From: Candidatus Solibacter usitatus
GTDB lineage: Bacteria; Acidobacteriota; Terriglobia; Bryobacterales; Bryobacteraceae
Direction of reading: 5' to 3'
Assembly: GCA_016185465.1 (NCBI GenBank)
Contig: JACPNO010000007.1
Location: forward strand, 43,619 to 107,618
DNA: 64,000 nt
Shown here: piece by piece, positions 45,502 to 54,835 of the stretch
Numbering within the stretch: position 1 is the first letter of the stretch
Layout of the letters: every line of letters begins with the position of its first letter
Program-made: the position numbers and the translations under genes
The notes under the pieces: model-generated
Databases searched by the model: none
Told to the model about the DNA's origin: nothing
The model's input: the letters and a program-made list of their open reading frames with translations, nothing else

Positions 45502-47452
45502 TTTTCGTCTTGCCGCGGCGGTGCTGGCGGTGGTTGCGCTGGCTCCGGCTCAAGAACGGCGCTCACGGATTCGCGTGGAGCACTATGTGATTGATGCCGA
45601 AATCAATCAGCGCGCGCAATCGCTAACGGCCAAGACACAGGTGCGTTTTGTGCCGCTCGAAGACAACGTGAACTCGGCCACCTTCGAGCTGAACAACGCG
45701 CTCAACGTCGCCAAGGTCACCGACGGCAAAGGCAAGACCATACCGGCCACGCGCTATCAGCAGGATTTCACGGTTCGGCTGAGCTTCGACCAGACGCTGC
45801 CGAAAGGCGCTCCGGTCACGGTAACGTTCGAATATGACGGGCGGCTGAACGGCACTGAGGATTCTCCTGTCTACGGCATTCGCTTCGCCGCGATTCACGA
45901 GGATTACGCCTACCTGATGTACCCGGCGCGCTGGTTTCCGGTGAGCGGCTACACCACCGATCGCTATTCGGCGGAGATGAATATCACGGTCGCCCAGGGC
46001 TCGGCGGTGATTGCGAACGGCGTGGAAACGTCGCGGCCGGCCGGCGGCAAAGTGACCTACAGTTTTAAGGTCGATCACGCCTCGTTTCCCGGAAGCATTG
46101 CGGTGGTCAGCGGCGATCCCACCCGCGTGACCGCCGAGGGCTTGACCACCACGGTCTATTTCCGCGGCCCCGAGCAGGCCATGGCCAATGTGTATGGGCA
46201 GGAAACCAGCAAAATCGTCAACTATTTCACGTCGCTCTACGGGCTGCCGGCCTTTGCGAATTTGACAGTGGTCGAGACGGAAAACGGCGCGCCCAATGGT
46301 TACTCGGCGCCCGGGATGTTGTTCCTGAGCCCGCGCGGCATCGGGCGTGAAGTGAGTGGCAAGCTGCTGGCCAACCAGATCTCGCGGCAGTGGTGGCACT
46401 CGCTGGTGTCACCGGTTTCGCGTAATCATTTGTGGCTCACCAACGGCATGGCCACTTATTCGGAGCTGCTCTATGCGGAGCATCTATCCGGCCCGGGCGC
46501 GCTGGAATTGCAGCTTCGCGACACGGCGGTGGAATCGCTCACTGTCGACAACGTGCCGGTGATTCAATCGTCGCGCCTGGAAGATTATTCGCCGGAGTTC
46601 TGGGCGCTTACCGGCAGCAAGGGCGCGACCGTGCTGCATATGCTGCGCGGCGTGATTGGCGATCAGAAATTTTTCGACTCACTCAAGGAGTTTTCCAAGA
46701 ACTTCGCCTGGAAATCGGCTTCCACGGAAGACTTCCGCAAAGTGGTTCAGGATGTGGCGCAGCAGGATCTAGGCTATTTCTTCATACAGTGGATCGAATC
46801 GAGCGGGGCTCCGGAGTTTAAGCTCGAGTACACCATCTTCCGCACGCAGAAGGGCTTCCGGGTGATGGGCAAAGTCGCCCAGGATTTGGACACCTTCCGC
46901 ATGCCGGTCGATCTGCGCATTGAAACCGAAGGCAATCCGGAAGAAAAGCGAGTGGAAGTGGTGGGCACGTCTTCGGAGTTCGTCGTGGACACGTTCGGCA
47001 AGCCCAAGACGGTGACCGTCGACCCCAACAATCGGGTGCTGCGCTACAGCAACAGCATGCGCGTGGCCGTGGCCATACGGCGCGGCGAACAGTACACCGA
47101 GATCAGCGAGTTCGGCGAGGCGTTAAAGGAATACCAGAAGGCGCTCGAAACCAATCGCAACAGCTCGCTTGCGCACTTTCGCATCGCCGAGGTGTTTTTC
47201 CTGCAGAACAACTATCAATCGGCGGCCAATGAATTTCGCGAAGCATTGAACGGCGATATCGAACCTCGCTGGACCGAAGTATGGGCGCACATCAACCTGG
47301 GAAGAATTTTCGATATCACCGGCCAGCGCGAGCGGGCGGTGAACGAATACACGCTGGCGCAGCGCACTAAGGACAACACGCAGGCCGCGCAGGACGAAGT
47401 CGCCAAATATATCAAGACTCCGTACGAACGGCAGCGGCGCGCCGACAACTAA
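45491..47452 (+). CDS. M1-like peptidase-fold protein with C-terminal TPRs (catalytic site apparently degenerate)
   Basis: Aminopeptidase-N-like domain order; expected HExxH replaced by NQISRQWWHSLVSP; TPR tail EISEFGEALKEYQKALETN. Confidence 0.75.
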   Translation: MFRNFRLAAAVLAVVALAPAQERRSRIRVEHYVIDAEINQRAQSLTAKTQVRFVPLEDNVNSATFELNNALNVAKVTDGKGKTIPATRYQQDFTVRLSFDQTLPKGAPVTVTFEYDGRLNGTEDSPVYGIRFAAIHEDYAYLMYPARWFPVSGYTTDRYSAEMNITVAQGSAVIANGVETSRPAGGKVTYSFKVDHASFPGSIAVVSGDPTRVTAEGLTTTVYFRGPEQAMANVYGQETSKIVNYFTSLYGLPAFANLTVVETENGAPNGYSAPGMLFLSPRGIGREVSGKLLANQISRQWWHSLVSPVSRNHLWLTNGMATYSELLYAEHLSGPGALELQLRDTAVESLTVDNVPVIQSSRLEDYSPEFWALTGSKGATVLHMLRGVIGDQKFFDSLKEFSKNFAWKSASTEDFRKVVQDVAQQDLGYFFIQWIESSGAPEFKLEYTIFRTQKGFRVMGKVAQDLDTFRMPVDLRIETEGNPEEKRVEVVGTSSEFVVDTFGKPKTVTVDPNNRVLRYSNSMRVAVAIRRGEQYTEISEFGEALKEYQKALETNRNSSLAHFRIAEVFFLQNNYQSAANEFREALNGDIEPRWTEVWAHINLGRIFDITGQRERAVNEYTLAQRTKDNTQAAQDEVAKYIKTPYERQRRADN

Positions 47453-47461
47453 GCCGTAAGC

Positions 47462-47815
47462 TTACTTGCCTTCTTTGGCCGCTTCCCGGATGTCAATCTG
47501 GGACGCCTCCAGCTGCTTCTTGCCGTTGACACTTCCCCGACAGATTACGCGGCGGCCTTCTTTGAGCTCATCGGCGTTGCTGGGCTTGTTCAGATAGGTG
47601 ATCGTGGTGTGCGAATCATAGACCACGGTCATATCCTGCGTGCCGCGCCGGACGATAAAGCTCGAGTTCCCTTTGTCCACCGAGTGAATTACCGCGTTAA
47701 CCCGATCCTGCTTGGGAGACGGTATTTTCTTCTCCTTCTCCTGGCCCTGCACCAGAGACACTGCCAAGACCAGACCGAGGATGAGCGAGAACCGGCTGAA
47801 AAATCTTCGTCGCAT
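47462..47815 (-). CDS. Small secreted protein of unknown function (possible OB-fold, DUF5666-like)
   Basis: MRRRFFSRFSLILGLVLAVSLVQGQ..RVNAVIHSVDKGNSSFIVRRGTQDMTVVYDSHTTITYLNKP..LKEGRRVICRGSVNGKKQLEASQIDI. Confidence 0.6.
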   Translation of the reverse strand: MRRRFFSRFSLILGLVLAVSLVQGQEKEKKIPSPKQDRVNAVIHSVDKGNSSFIVRRGTQDMTVVYDSHTTITYLNKPSNADELKEGRRVICRGSVNGKKQLEASQIDIREAAKEGK

Positions 47816-47877
47816 GAGTATTTCCTTTCCGAATGGACATCTACTATAGTCCGTGCGGCGGCGGATGCGCAAGTGCC

Positions 47878-48015
47878 GGGCGGGTTTGAAACCCGCCCAA
47901 CAAGAAGCAATATCCGGAGGCAGTGTGGATTCCGAACAAGCACCACACGCCGGTGTCCTGGAATGCGTTGCAACATGTTGCACCTCGGTTGTAGGGGCGG
48001 GTTTCAAACCCGTCC
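47878..48015. repeat. Repeat family B, copy B2
   Basis: GGGCGGGTTTGAAACCCGCCC 47878-47898; GTAGGGGCGGGTTTCAAACCCGTCC from 47991. Confidence 0.88.
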
Positions 48016-48570
48016 TTCGCCCAACACGTCCGCGGTCGTCACCACCGTGCAATATTCGCCATGCAGGTTCGCCAGTGACATGGCGTGAACCTCTTCCGCC
48101 GTGCGCTGCGTTCCGTCCCAATCCTTCTTGCCAAAGGTGAAGGTGGCGTCGGCAACCACATAAGTCGCGAAGCCCAAATTCCCCGCCATCCGCGCCGTTG
48201 CCTCGACAGAATTATTGGTGATGACGCCGGCGATCACCACCGCCAGATGCCCGGCGGCGCGCAGCTTTTCTTCGAGGCCGGTGCCGATGAACGCATTGGG
48301 CGTTTTCTTGGCGATGATCGTTTCTCCCGGCAGCGGCCGCGCCTCGTCCTTGAAATCGTGCCCCGGCTGTCCGGGCCGGTAGGTTGAGTCGGGTTCCGTC
48401 GAATCGTGGCGGATGTGATAGAGCGGCATGCCGGACGCGCGCCAATGAGCCAGCAGGCGCGCAATATTTCGCTCGCCTTCGGGATTGTTGCGGCGGCCCC
48501 AGCTGGGATGGTCGATGGCCTTCTGTAAATCGATGATCAATAGCGCAGCGCCTGCGGGGAGCCTGTGCAT
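48004..48570 (-). CDS. Isochorismatase-family cysteine hydrolase
   Basis: ALLIIDLQKAID..KTPNAFIGTGLEEKLRAAGHLAVVIAGVITNNSVEATARMAGNLGF; last residues and stop encoded in repeat B2. Confidence 0.88.
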   Translation of the reverse strand: MHRLPAGAALLIIDLQKAIDHPSWGRRNNPEGERNIARLLAHWRASGMPLYHIRHDSTEPDSTYRPGQPGHDFKDEARPLPGETIIAKKTPNAFIGTGLEEKLRAAGHLAVVIAGVITNNSVEATARMAGNLGFATYVVADATFTFGKKDWDGTQRTAEEVHAMSLANLHGEYCTVVTTADVLGEGRV

Positions 48571-48599
48571 GAGACTCCCGGCATGGTACAACACGGCAG

Positions 48600-49274
48600 A
48601 TGATCCCAGGAATTCCTTACACGTTTAAAGCGACGCTCGATTGCCATTACCTGCTGGCCGCGCCGCCGGCCGTCGACCCTTCCACCGTGCTGATTCTCGC
48701 GCTGCACGGCTTCGGATCGAGTCCGGAAGTGATGCTGCAGCTCACCGGCCAACTGGTGGGCGCGCGCCATGCCATCGCGTCCGTTGAAGCGCCCAGCTCA
48801 TTTTTCCTTTCTACGAAGACCGGTGACGTGGGCCATAGCTGGGTGACGTCCAAACATTCGGCATCCGGCATCCGCTTGCACCACGACATGCTGCTGCATG
48901 TTTTGGAAGAAGTCGGCCGCCGCACCGGCATCCCGCGCGAGCGCCGCATGTTGCTGGGCTTTTCCCAACCCGTCGGGCTGAATTACCGTTTTGCCGGCAC
49001 TCATCCCGATGCCATACGCGGCGTGATCGGCATTTGCGGCGGCGTGCCTAAGAACTGGGAAGAGGGGCCATACCAGAAAGTTTCGGCGGCGCTGCTGCAC
49101 ATCGCGCGGCGCGAAGATGAATTCTACTCGCCCGCGACTACCAGCCTCTACCCGGATCGCCTGCGCCGGCGCGCCGATGACGTGGAATTTCACATGCTGG
49201 AGGGCGGACACCGCATGCCGTCGAAGGCAGGTCCGATTGTGGAACGCTGGATGAATCGAGTGTTTTCGAAGTAA
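48600..49274 (+). CDS. Alpha/beta hydrolase (phospholipase/carboxylesterase family)
   Basis: LILALHGFGSSPEVM, LLGFSQPVGLNYRFA, LEGGHRMP. Confidence 0.82.
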   Translation: MIPGIPYTFKATLDCHYLLAAPPAVDPSTVLILALHGFGSSPEVMLQLTGQLVGARHAIASVEAPSSFFLSTKTGDVGHSWVTSKHSASGIRLHHDMLLHVLEEVGRRTGIPRERRMLLGFSQPVGLNYRFAGTHPDAIRGVIGICGGVPKNWEEGPYQKVSAALLHIARREDEFYSPATTSLYPDRLRRRADDVEFHMLEGGHRMPSKAGPIVERWMNRVFSK

Positions 49275-49325
49275 CCGCTCAAGCGCCGTTTCAGAGCCGT
49301 CACCAAAGGGAGCGGTGCTTTAACG

Positions 49326-51026
49326 TTACGCTTCGCGCACGCCGTCCTGCAAAAACGTGCGCAAGCGATGGCTCCGGCTGGGATGGCGTAATTTGCGCAG
49401 CGCCTTGGCTTCGATTTGCCGGATGCGCTCGCGAGTGACGGCGAAATTCTGACCCACTTCTTCCAGCGTGTGCTCGCTGCCGTCTTCCAGGCCAAAACGC
49501 ATCTTGATGATTTTCTCTTCGCGCGGCGTAAGAGTCTTCAGTACTTGCGCCGTTTGCTCGCGCAGGTTCAGGTTGATCACGGCTTCGGAGGGTGAAACGC
49601 CGGCGCGGTCCACGATGAAATCGCCGAGGTGCGATTCTTCTTCCTCACCGATCGGCGTTTCGAGCGAGATGGGCTCCTGCGCGATACGCAGCACTTTGCG
49701 GACTTTTGAGACCGGCAGCTCCATCCGTTCGGCCAGTTCCTCATTGGTGGGCTCGCGTCCGAATTCCTGGATGAGCTGCCGCGAGGTGCGGATCAGTTTA
49801 TTGATGGTCTCGATCATGTGCACCGGAATGCGGATGGTGCGCGCCTGATCGGCGATGGCGCGGGTGATGGCTTGCCGTACCCACCAGGTGGCATAAGTGG
49901 AAAATTTGTAGCCGCGGCGGTATTCAAACTTGTCGACGGCTTTCATCAGGCCGATATTGCCTTCCTGAATGAGGTCCAGGAATTGCAGGCCGCGATTGGT
50001 GTAGCGCTTAGCGATGCTGACCACCAGTCGCAGGTTGGCTTCGATCAATTCTTTCTTGGCTGCTTCGGCTTCTTCATCGGCCTTGGTGATGATCTGGTAG
50101 GTGCGGCGCAGTTCGGTGGCGGTGGCGCCGTGCTGCTCCTCGAACTGCTGCATGCGCTGGCTGAAGGCGCGCTGCTCCTTGCGCAGTTCCTTGAAGCCGG
50201 CGGCGCGCGAGCCGCCCGGCGCGAGCGTCGGCAGAATCTCCATTTTCCGCTGGACGCGGGCAATATCGCGCTCCAGCGGCCGCACTTCTTCGACGGCGCT
50301 GCGAATCCGGTCGGTTAGGTGGCGCAGCACCGCGCTTTGAAACTTAATGCCGCGGATTGAGCGTCCACACTTTACGATTAACCGCCCCATTTCCCAGCGC
50401 ATGCGGCGGTGCTGCTTGGGTTTGATCCCGCGCGGAATCGCCAGCAGCTTCTGTCGGGCTTGCAGGATTTTCTTATAAAGGCGGGATATTTCCTCAACGG
50501 CGGCGATAAATTCGTGTTTATTCACTTCCACCGATTCGTCGGTAACCATCGGGTCGGCGATCTGCAGAATATCGCGCGCCGCCACCACGTCGCGCTGCAT
50601 TTCCTGGGAAATGAAGAGAATTTCCTGGATCACCAGCGGGGAACGGGACAGCGCCCGCAGCATCGTGTTCTGCCCGCGCTCGATGCGCTTGGCGATTTCG
50701 ACTTCGCCTTCGCGAGTCAGCAGCGGCACCGCGCCCATCTCGCGCAGATACATGCGCACGGGATCGTTGGTCTTGTCGCCAAGGTTCGCCGGCAGCAGTT
50801 CGATGTCGAGGAGTTCCTCGGCCTCTTCCAGCTTGGCGTCGAGCTTGGGCTCCTCCAGGATCTCGATGCCGGCGCTATCGAGGTTCGACAGAAGATCGTC
50901 GAGATCGACACCGGCAGTCAAGTCGCCGGGCAGCATCTCGCTCACCTCGTCGTACAAGACGTAGCCCTTTTCTTTGCCCATCGTCATGAGGCGACTCAGA
51001 CGGTCGAATTTATCATCGAGTGCCAC
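49326..51026 (-). CDS. rpoD: RNA polymerase primary sigma factor
   Basis: [67 protein letters not shown]; region 4.2 HTH. Confidence 0.97.
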   Translation of the reverse strand: MALDDKFDRLSRLMTMGKEKGYVLYDEVSEMLPGDLTAGVDLDDLLSNLDSAGIEILEEPKLDAKLEEAEELLDIELLPANLGDKTNDPVRMYLREMGAVPLLTREGEVEIAKRIERGQNTMLRALSRSPLVIQEILFISQEMQRDVVAARDILQIADPMVTDESVEVNKHEFIAAVEEISRLYKKILQARQKLLAIPRGIKPKQHRRMRWEMGRLIVKCGRSIRGIKFQSAVLRHLTDRIRSAVEEVRPLERDIARVQRKMEILPTLAPGGSRAAGFKELRKEQRAFSQRMQQFEEQHGATATELRRTYQIITKADEEAEAAKKELIEANLRLVVSIAKRYTNRGLQFLDLIQEGNIGLMKAVDKFEYRRGYKFSTYATWWVRQAITRAIADQARTIRIPVHMIETINKLIRTSRQLIQEFGREPTNEELAERMELPVSKVRKVLRIAQEPISLETPIGEEEESHLGDFIVDRAGVSPSEAVINLNLREQTAQVLKTLTPREEKIIKMRFGLEDGSEHTLEEVGQNFAVTRERIRQIEAKALRKLRHPSRSHRLRTFLQDGVREA

Positions 51027-51108
51027 TTGGAGCCCCCGTGCTCCTCGTTTTCGAGACTAAGCTTACTTATTGTACAACAGCGCCTCCCAATAGCGCGGCG
51101 TTACCAGA

Positions 51109-52851
51109 TTAAACCCGTTCGATTCGGGCGAGTTCCTCGGCCAGACGCAAGGCCTCGTTAAAATTGCCTTCGCGCTCGGCCGCTTTGACGCGCGCTTTTA
51201 GCGCCGTCCGCTCCTGCTCCCGGCCCGTGGTCTCGAGCGCCCGCAAGCAGGCCAGCCCCTGTTCCAGCGTCAACGACTGATCGTGAGTGCCATCTCCCAG
51301 CACGGCCGCGGCCAGCAGCACGCGATCCTCATCCTTTTCCAGCCGTTGATCCACCTCATTGAAACTGATCGCGCCGCCGCCGTCATACAGGGCGAACAAG
51401 GTCTCGAAAATCCGCCGCGTCGCAAATTGGCCGGTAGCCGGAATCTGGCGTAGGGCCGGGATCAATTGCTCGCGCGCTTCCGCTTGAGCAAGCAACAGCC
51501 CGAGCAGAATCCGCTCGACCGCATGCACCGGCTCGGGGGCGGCAGCCTGCACGGTTTTCTCGCGCCGCTCGGCGGCGGCCTTGCGGAAATTCTCCAGCAC
51601 CAGGCTGGCGTCGACGCCCAGGTATCCGGCGACGTCGTTGACCACAGCCACGCGCTCCAGCTTGTCCGCCAGGCGATGGATCGCCGGCAGCAGGAACTGG
51701 AAGCCGGCCACGCGCCCCTCCGCTGAGCGCATGTCGAATTTCGCGCGGGCGCGGTCGGCGAGCCAAAAGAAGTATCCCTTGGCGGTGTCGATGCGCGCCT
51801 TGTAAGCTTCGGCGCCGCGCTGCTTGCAGTAATCGTCGGGATCGAGCCCGCCATCGAGCTCGGCAATGCGCACGTGCATGCCTTCTTCGAGCAGGGTCTG
51901 GATCGATCGCTCGGTGGCGCCGGCGCCGGCGGGATCGGGATCGAAATTCACCACGATCTTGCCTGCATGCCGCTTGAGCGTCTGAATCTGTTGCGATGTG
52001 AGCGCGGTGCCGCAGCTCGCCACCACTTCGTGCACGCCGGAGGCATAGACGCCGATCACGTCCATGTAGCCCTCCACCAAAACGGCGCGCTCCGCCTTAC
52101 GGATTCCTTCCTTGGCGCGGTGCAGGTTGTACAGCACCCAGCTCTTGCGATAGATCGGCGTCTCGGAGGAATTCAAGTACTTGGCGTCTTCGTTGGGATC
52201 GAGCGCGCGTCCGCCAAATGCCACCACTTTGCCCATTTCGTTGTGGATGGGAAACATCAGGCGGTGGCGAAAGCGATCGTAGAAGCTGCCGTCGGGACGC
52301 TTGAGCACCAGGCCGGAAGCTTCCATTTGTTCCGGAGTGAAGCCGCGCTGCTCGAAAAGCCGCGCCAGTTGGCGGCCGGAGCGCTCGGCGTATCCCAGGC
52401 CGAATTGTTCCACCTGCGCCGGCGTCACGGCCCGCTTGTCGATGTAACTCCGCGCTTCGGCGCCCACGGCCGCCGCCAGTTGCGCGCGAAAGGATTGATC
52501 CGCCAGCTCGTGCATCTGGAACAAGGCGGCGCGCAGCTTGGTATCCGGATCGCTGTATTCGGAGCGCTTCGGCATGGGAATGCCGTGGCGATCGGCCAGC
52601 AGCCGCAGGGCTTCGTAGAAGGTGATCCGCTCGATCTCCATGACGAATTTGAGTACGTCGCCGCCGGCGCCGCAGCCGAAGCATTTGTAGAACTGGTGTC
52701 CGGCGTGAACGGAAAAGGAGGGAGTCTTTTCGTTGTGGAACGGGCACAGGCCGACAAAGCGAGAGGCGCTGGACCGGCGCAGTCTCGGCACGTACTCTTG
52801 CACCACCTTGACGATGTCGACCGAAGCTTTCAACTGCTCGACAAATTCCAT
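51109..52851 (-). CDS. dnaG: DNA primase
   Basis: FVGLCPFHNEKTPSFSVHAGHQFYKCFGCGAGGDVLKFVMEIE; Toprim LVEGYMDVIGVYASGVHEVVASCGTALT. Confidence 0.96.
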   Translation of the reverse strand: MEFVEQLKASVDIVKVVQEYVPRLRRSSASRFVGLCPFHNEKTPSFSVHAGHQFYKCFGCGAGGDVLKFVMEIERITFYEALRLLADRHGIPMPKRSEYSDPDTKLRAALFQMHELADQSFRAQLAAAVGAEARSYIDKRAVTPAQVEQFGLGYAERSGRQLARLFEQRGFTPEQMEASGLVLKRPDGSFYDRFRHRLMFPIHNEMGKVVAFGGRALDPNEDAKYLNSSETPIYRKSWVLYNLHRAKEGIRKAERAVLVEGYMDVIGVYASGVHEVVASCGTALTSQQIQTLKRHAGKIVVNFDPDPAGAGATERSIQTLLEEGMHVRIAELDGGLDPDDYCKQRGAEAYKARIDTAKGYFFWLADRARAKFDMRSAEGRVAGFQFLLPAIHRLADKLERVAVVNDVAGYLGVDASLVLENFRKAAAERREKTVQAAAPEPVHAVERILLGLLLAQAEAREQLIPALRQIPATGQFATRRIFETLFALYDGGGAISFNEVDQRLEKDEDRVLLAAAVLGDGTHDQSLTLEQGLACLRALETTGREQERTALKARVKAAEREGNFNEALRLAEELARIERV

Positions 52852-52886
52852 GAGGAGCGAGAGCCCTTGTTTGTCATTATCACCCA

Positions 52887-53223
52887 AGGGCGGGTTTGAA
52901 ACCCGCCCCTACGCGAGGCAAGCGTACTTTGAGCAGCGCCGCCCGTGCGGCACGAAAACAACCCCGATACGGATGGGCACCAGATTCGTGGGTACGCCGC
53001 GATGTACATGAAAAAACCGCGATGCGGATGGACACTTGATTCGTGGGTACACCGCGATGCGCATGAAAACACCGCAATCCGGATGGACAGCGCGATACGC
53101 GCGCACACCGCTGTGCGCAAATGCCATGATTCGTGGGTACACCGCGAACGCGTATGAAAACACCGCGATACGCGCGCGCGCCGCATGTACGCTGGATGTA
53201 GGGGCGGGTTTCAAACCCGCCCT
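52887..53223. repeat. Repeat family B, copy B3, with minisatellite core
   Basis: Arms at 52887-52912 and 53198-53223; core about 52960-53190 has imperfect ~55-bp units around GATTCGTGGGTACACCGCGATGCGCATGAAAACACCGC. Confidence 0.88.
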
Positions 53224-53252
53224 CATCCCTCTAATGATAGAATCCCGTTGCG

Positions 53253-54099
53253 ATGAAAATCGTCAAGGCAACTCGCGCCTACGAAGCCTGGCTGGCGAAA
53301 CACTTGCGTCTCGTCCCGCGCGACCTGCAATTCAAGCACGAAGCCATGGCCACCAGCCCGTTCGTCTTCTTTCGCGGGACCTTCTACCGCTGGGCGCAAT
53401 GGTGGCGCGACGTCAGCAGCGATCTCGCGGACGCGCCCGAAGTACTGGCCGTGGGCGATCTTCACGTAGAAAACTTCGGCACGTGGCGCGATCGCGAGGG
53501 CCGCCTCGTCTGGGGCGTGAACGATTTCGACGAAGCCTGCAGTCTGGCCTACACCAACGACCTGGTGCGCCTGGCTGCCAGCGCCTACCTGGCCATCGAC
53601 GGGAACCACCTGTCGGTTGACCCGCGCGACGTGAGCGACGCGATTCTGGCCGGCTATGCCGAAGCCCTGCACACAGGCGGGCGCCCTTGTGTACTGGCGG
53701 AGGAGCATGCCTGGCTGCGCAAGATCGCTCTGAATGAGCTGCGCGATCCGGTTCAATTCTGGGAAAAAATGGCCGCGCTGCCAACGCTCAGCCAGCCGCT
53801 GCCCGCCGCCGCGCGCAAAGCTCTCGACCGGATGATGCCATCGCGAGGATTGCGCTACCGGCTGGCGACGCGCCGCGCCGGCGTCGGCAGCCTGGGCCGC
53901 GAGCGCTACGTGGCCATCGCCGATTGTCACGGCGGCAAAGTCGCGCGTGAAGCCAAAGCCATGGCGCCCTCGGCATGGGTGTGGACCTGCGGCGCCAAGG
54001 GCAAGAAGAGCCTGTACCCCGAAGGGCTGGCTGCGCGCCGCGGCGCAACTGATGGTGGATCTGACGATGCGCGACTGGAAAGATTGGCGCAAAGGCTAA
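53253..54099 (+). pseudogene. DUF2252 family protein, frameshifted with internal deletion
   Basis: N-terminal ~250 aa DUF2252-like; C-terminal KGWLRAAAQLMVDLTMRDWKDWRKG* is in another frame ending at TAA 54097-54099; intervening conserved segment missing. Confidence 0.75.
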
Positions 54100-54102
54100 G
54101 AA

Positions 54103-54178
54103 TTTCTCGCAGAAGCGCAGAGAACGCAGAGAAGAAGCGCCGTTGTTAACTCCGCGCTCTCTGCGCCTCTGCGAGAAA
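54103..54178. repeat. Repeat family C, copy C2
   Basis: TTTCTCGCAGAAGCGCAGAGAACGCAGAGAA .. CTCTCTGCGCCTCTGCGAGAAA. Confidence 0.88.
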
Positions 54179-54192
54179 GTTTTATTTTTTCG

Positions 54193-54825
54193 ATGCCTAC
54201 CAAGTACGTATGTCTGGGCTGTCCGCTCACGTTCGAGGTCGGGTGGTTCCATCATATTTTCCGGAATGGCTACGCCTCCAAGACGCTGCTGGTCTGTGTT
54301 TCATGCGGAACTCAGCATGCCGTCGAAAACGCCGTTAGCGACCGCGGCCCGGAATCATTCCAGTACTTCACGGCGTACCTCACCGCCGCGCCGCCAGCAG
54401 CCCGCGTCCAGGTCATGGTCTGTCTTCGACACCACTTCCGCCTCGACCTGGCGGGCGCCAGGGAAGCGCTGAAAGCCCTGCCATACCGGATCGGCAGTGA
54501 TCTTTCGCGGGAGGGGGCGGAGGCTCTCGCCGCCCCGTACCGCGCCGCCGGGGCTACGGTTGAGATTGTGCTGATTCGTGAGTCTCCCAATCCCGAATAC
54601 GGGCCAGTCCAAAGCGACCGGCTGCTGGTCAGGGACGCTCCACCACCCGATGGCGGACTCTGGCGTGAGCTTGCGGTGGCAGGCGCCAACGCCAGTCTCG
54701 ACCTGGAACGCCAGGCGTGCGGCAATTGCCGCAAGACCGGGGTGCTAGTGTCCGAATGGACCGATGGACGCTCCTGTCCGGCTTGTGGCGGTGTCATCCA
54801 GGGGCAAGGCACGTGGATGACCTAG
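54193..54825 (+). CDS. Zinc-ribbon protein with L7/L12 C-terminal-like segment
   Basis: CLGCP..CVSCG and CGNCRKTG..CPACGG; middle DLAGAREALKALPYRIGSDLSREGAEALAAPYRAAGATVEIV resembles bL12 CTD. Confidence 0.6.
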   Translation: MPTKYVCLGCPLTFEVGWFHHIFRNGYASKTLLVCVSCGTQHAVENAVSDRGPESFQYFTAYLTAAPPAARVQVMVCLRHHFRLDLAGAREALKALPYRIGSDLSREGAEALAAPYRAAGATVEIVLIRESPNPEYGPVQSDRLLVRDAPPPDGGLWRELAVAGANASLDLERQACGNCRKTGVLVSEWTDGRSCPACGGVIQGQGTWMT

Positions 54826-54835
54826 AATTTCTGCG

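Noticed and set aside
52830-53186. Minus-strand repeat-protein ORFs over the B3 minisatellite (THES..HPHRG..)
   Set aside because: Peptide periodicity follows from the DNA tandem repeats; open in several frames and no independent coding evidence.
3484-53223. Repeat families A-C as CRISPR
   Set aside because: Dispersed inverted pairs, not regularly spaced direct repeats; no cas genes.
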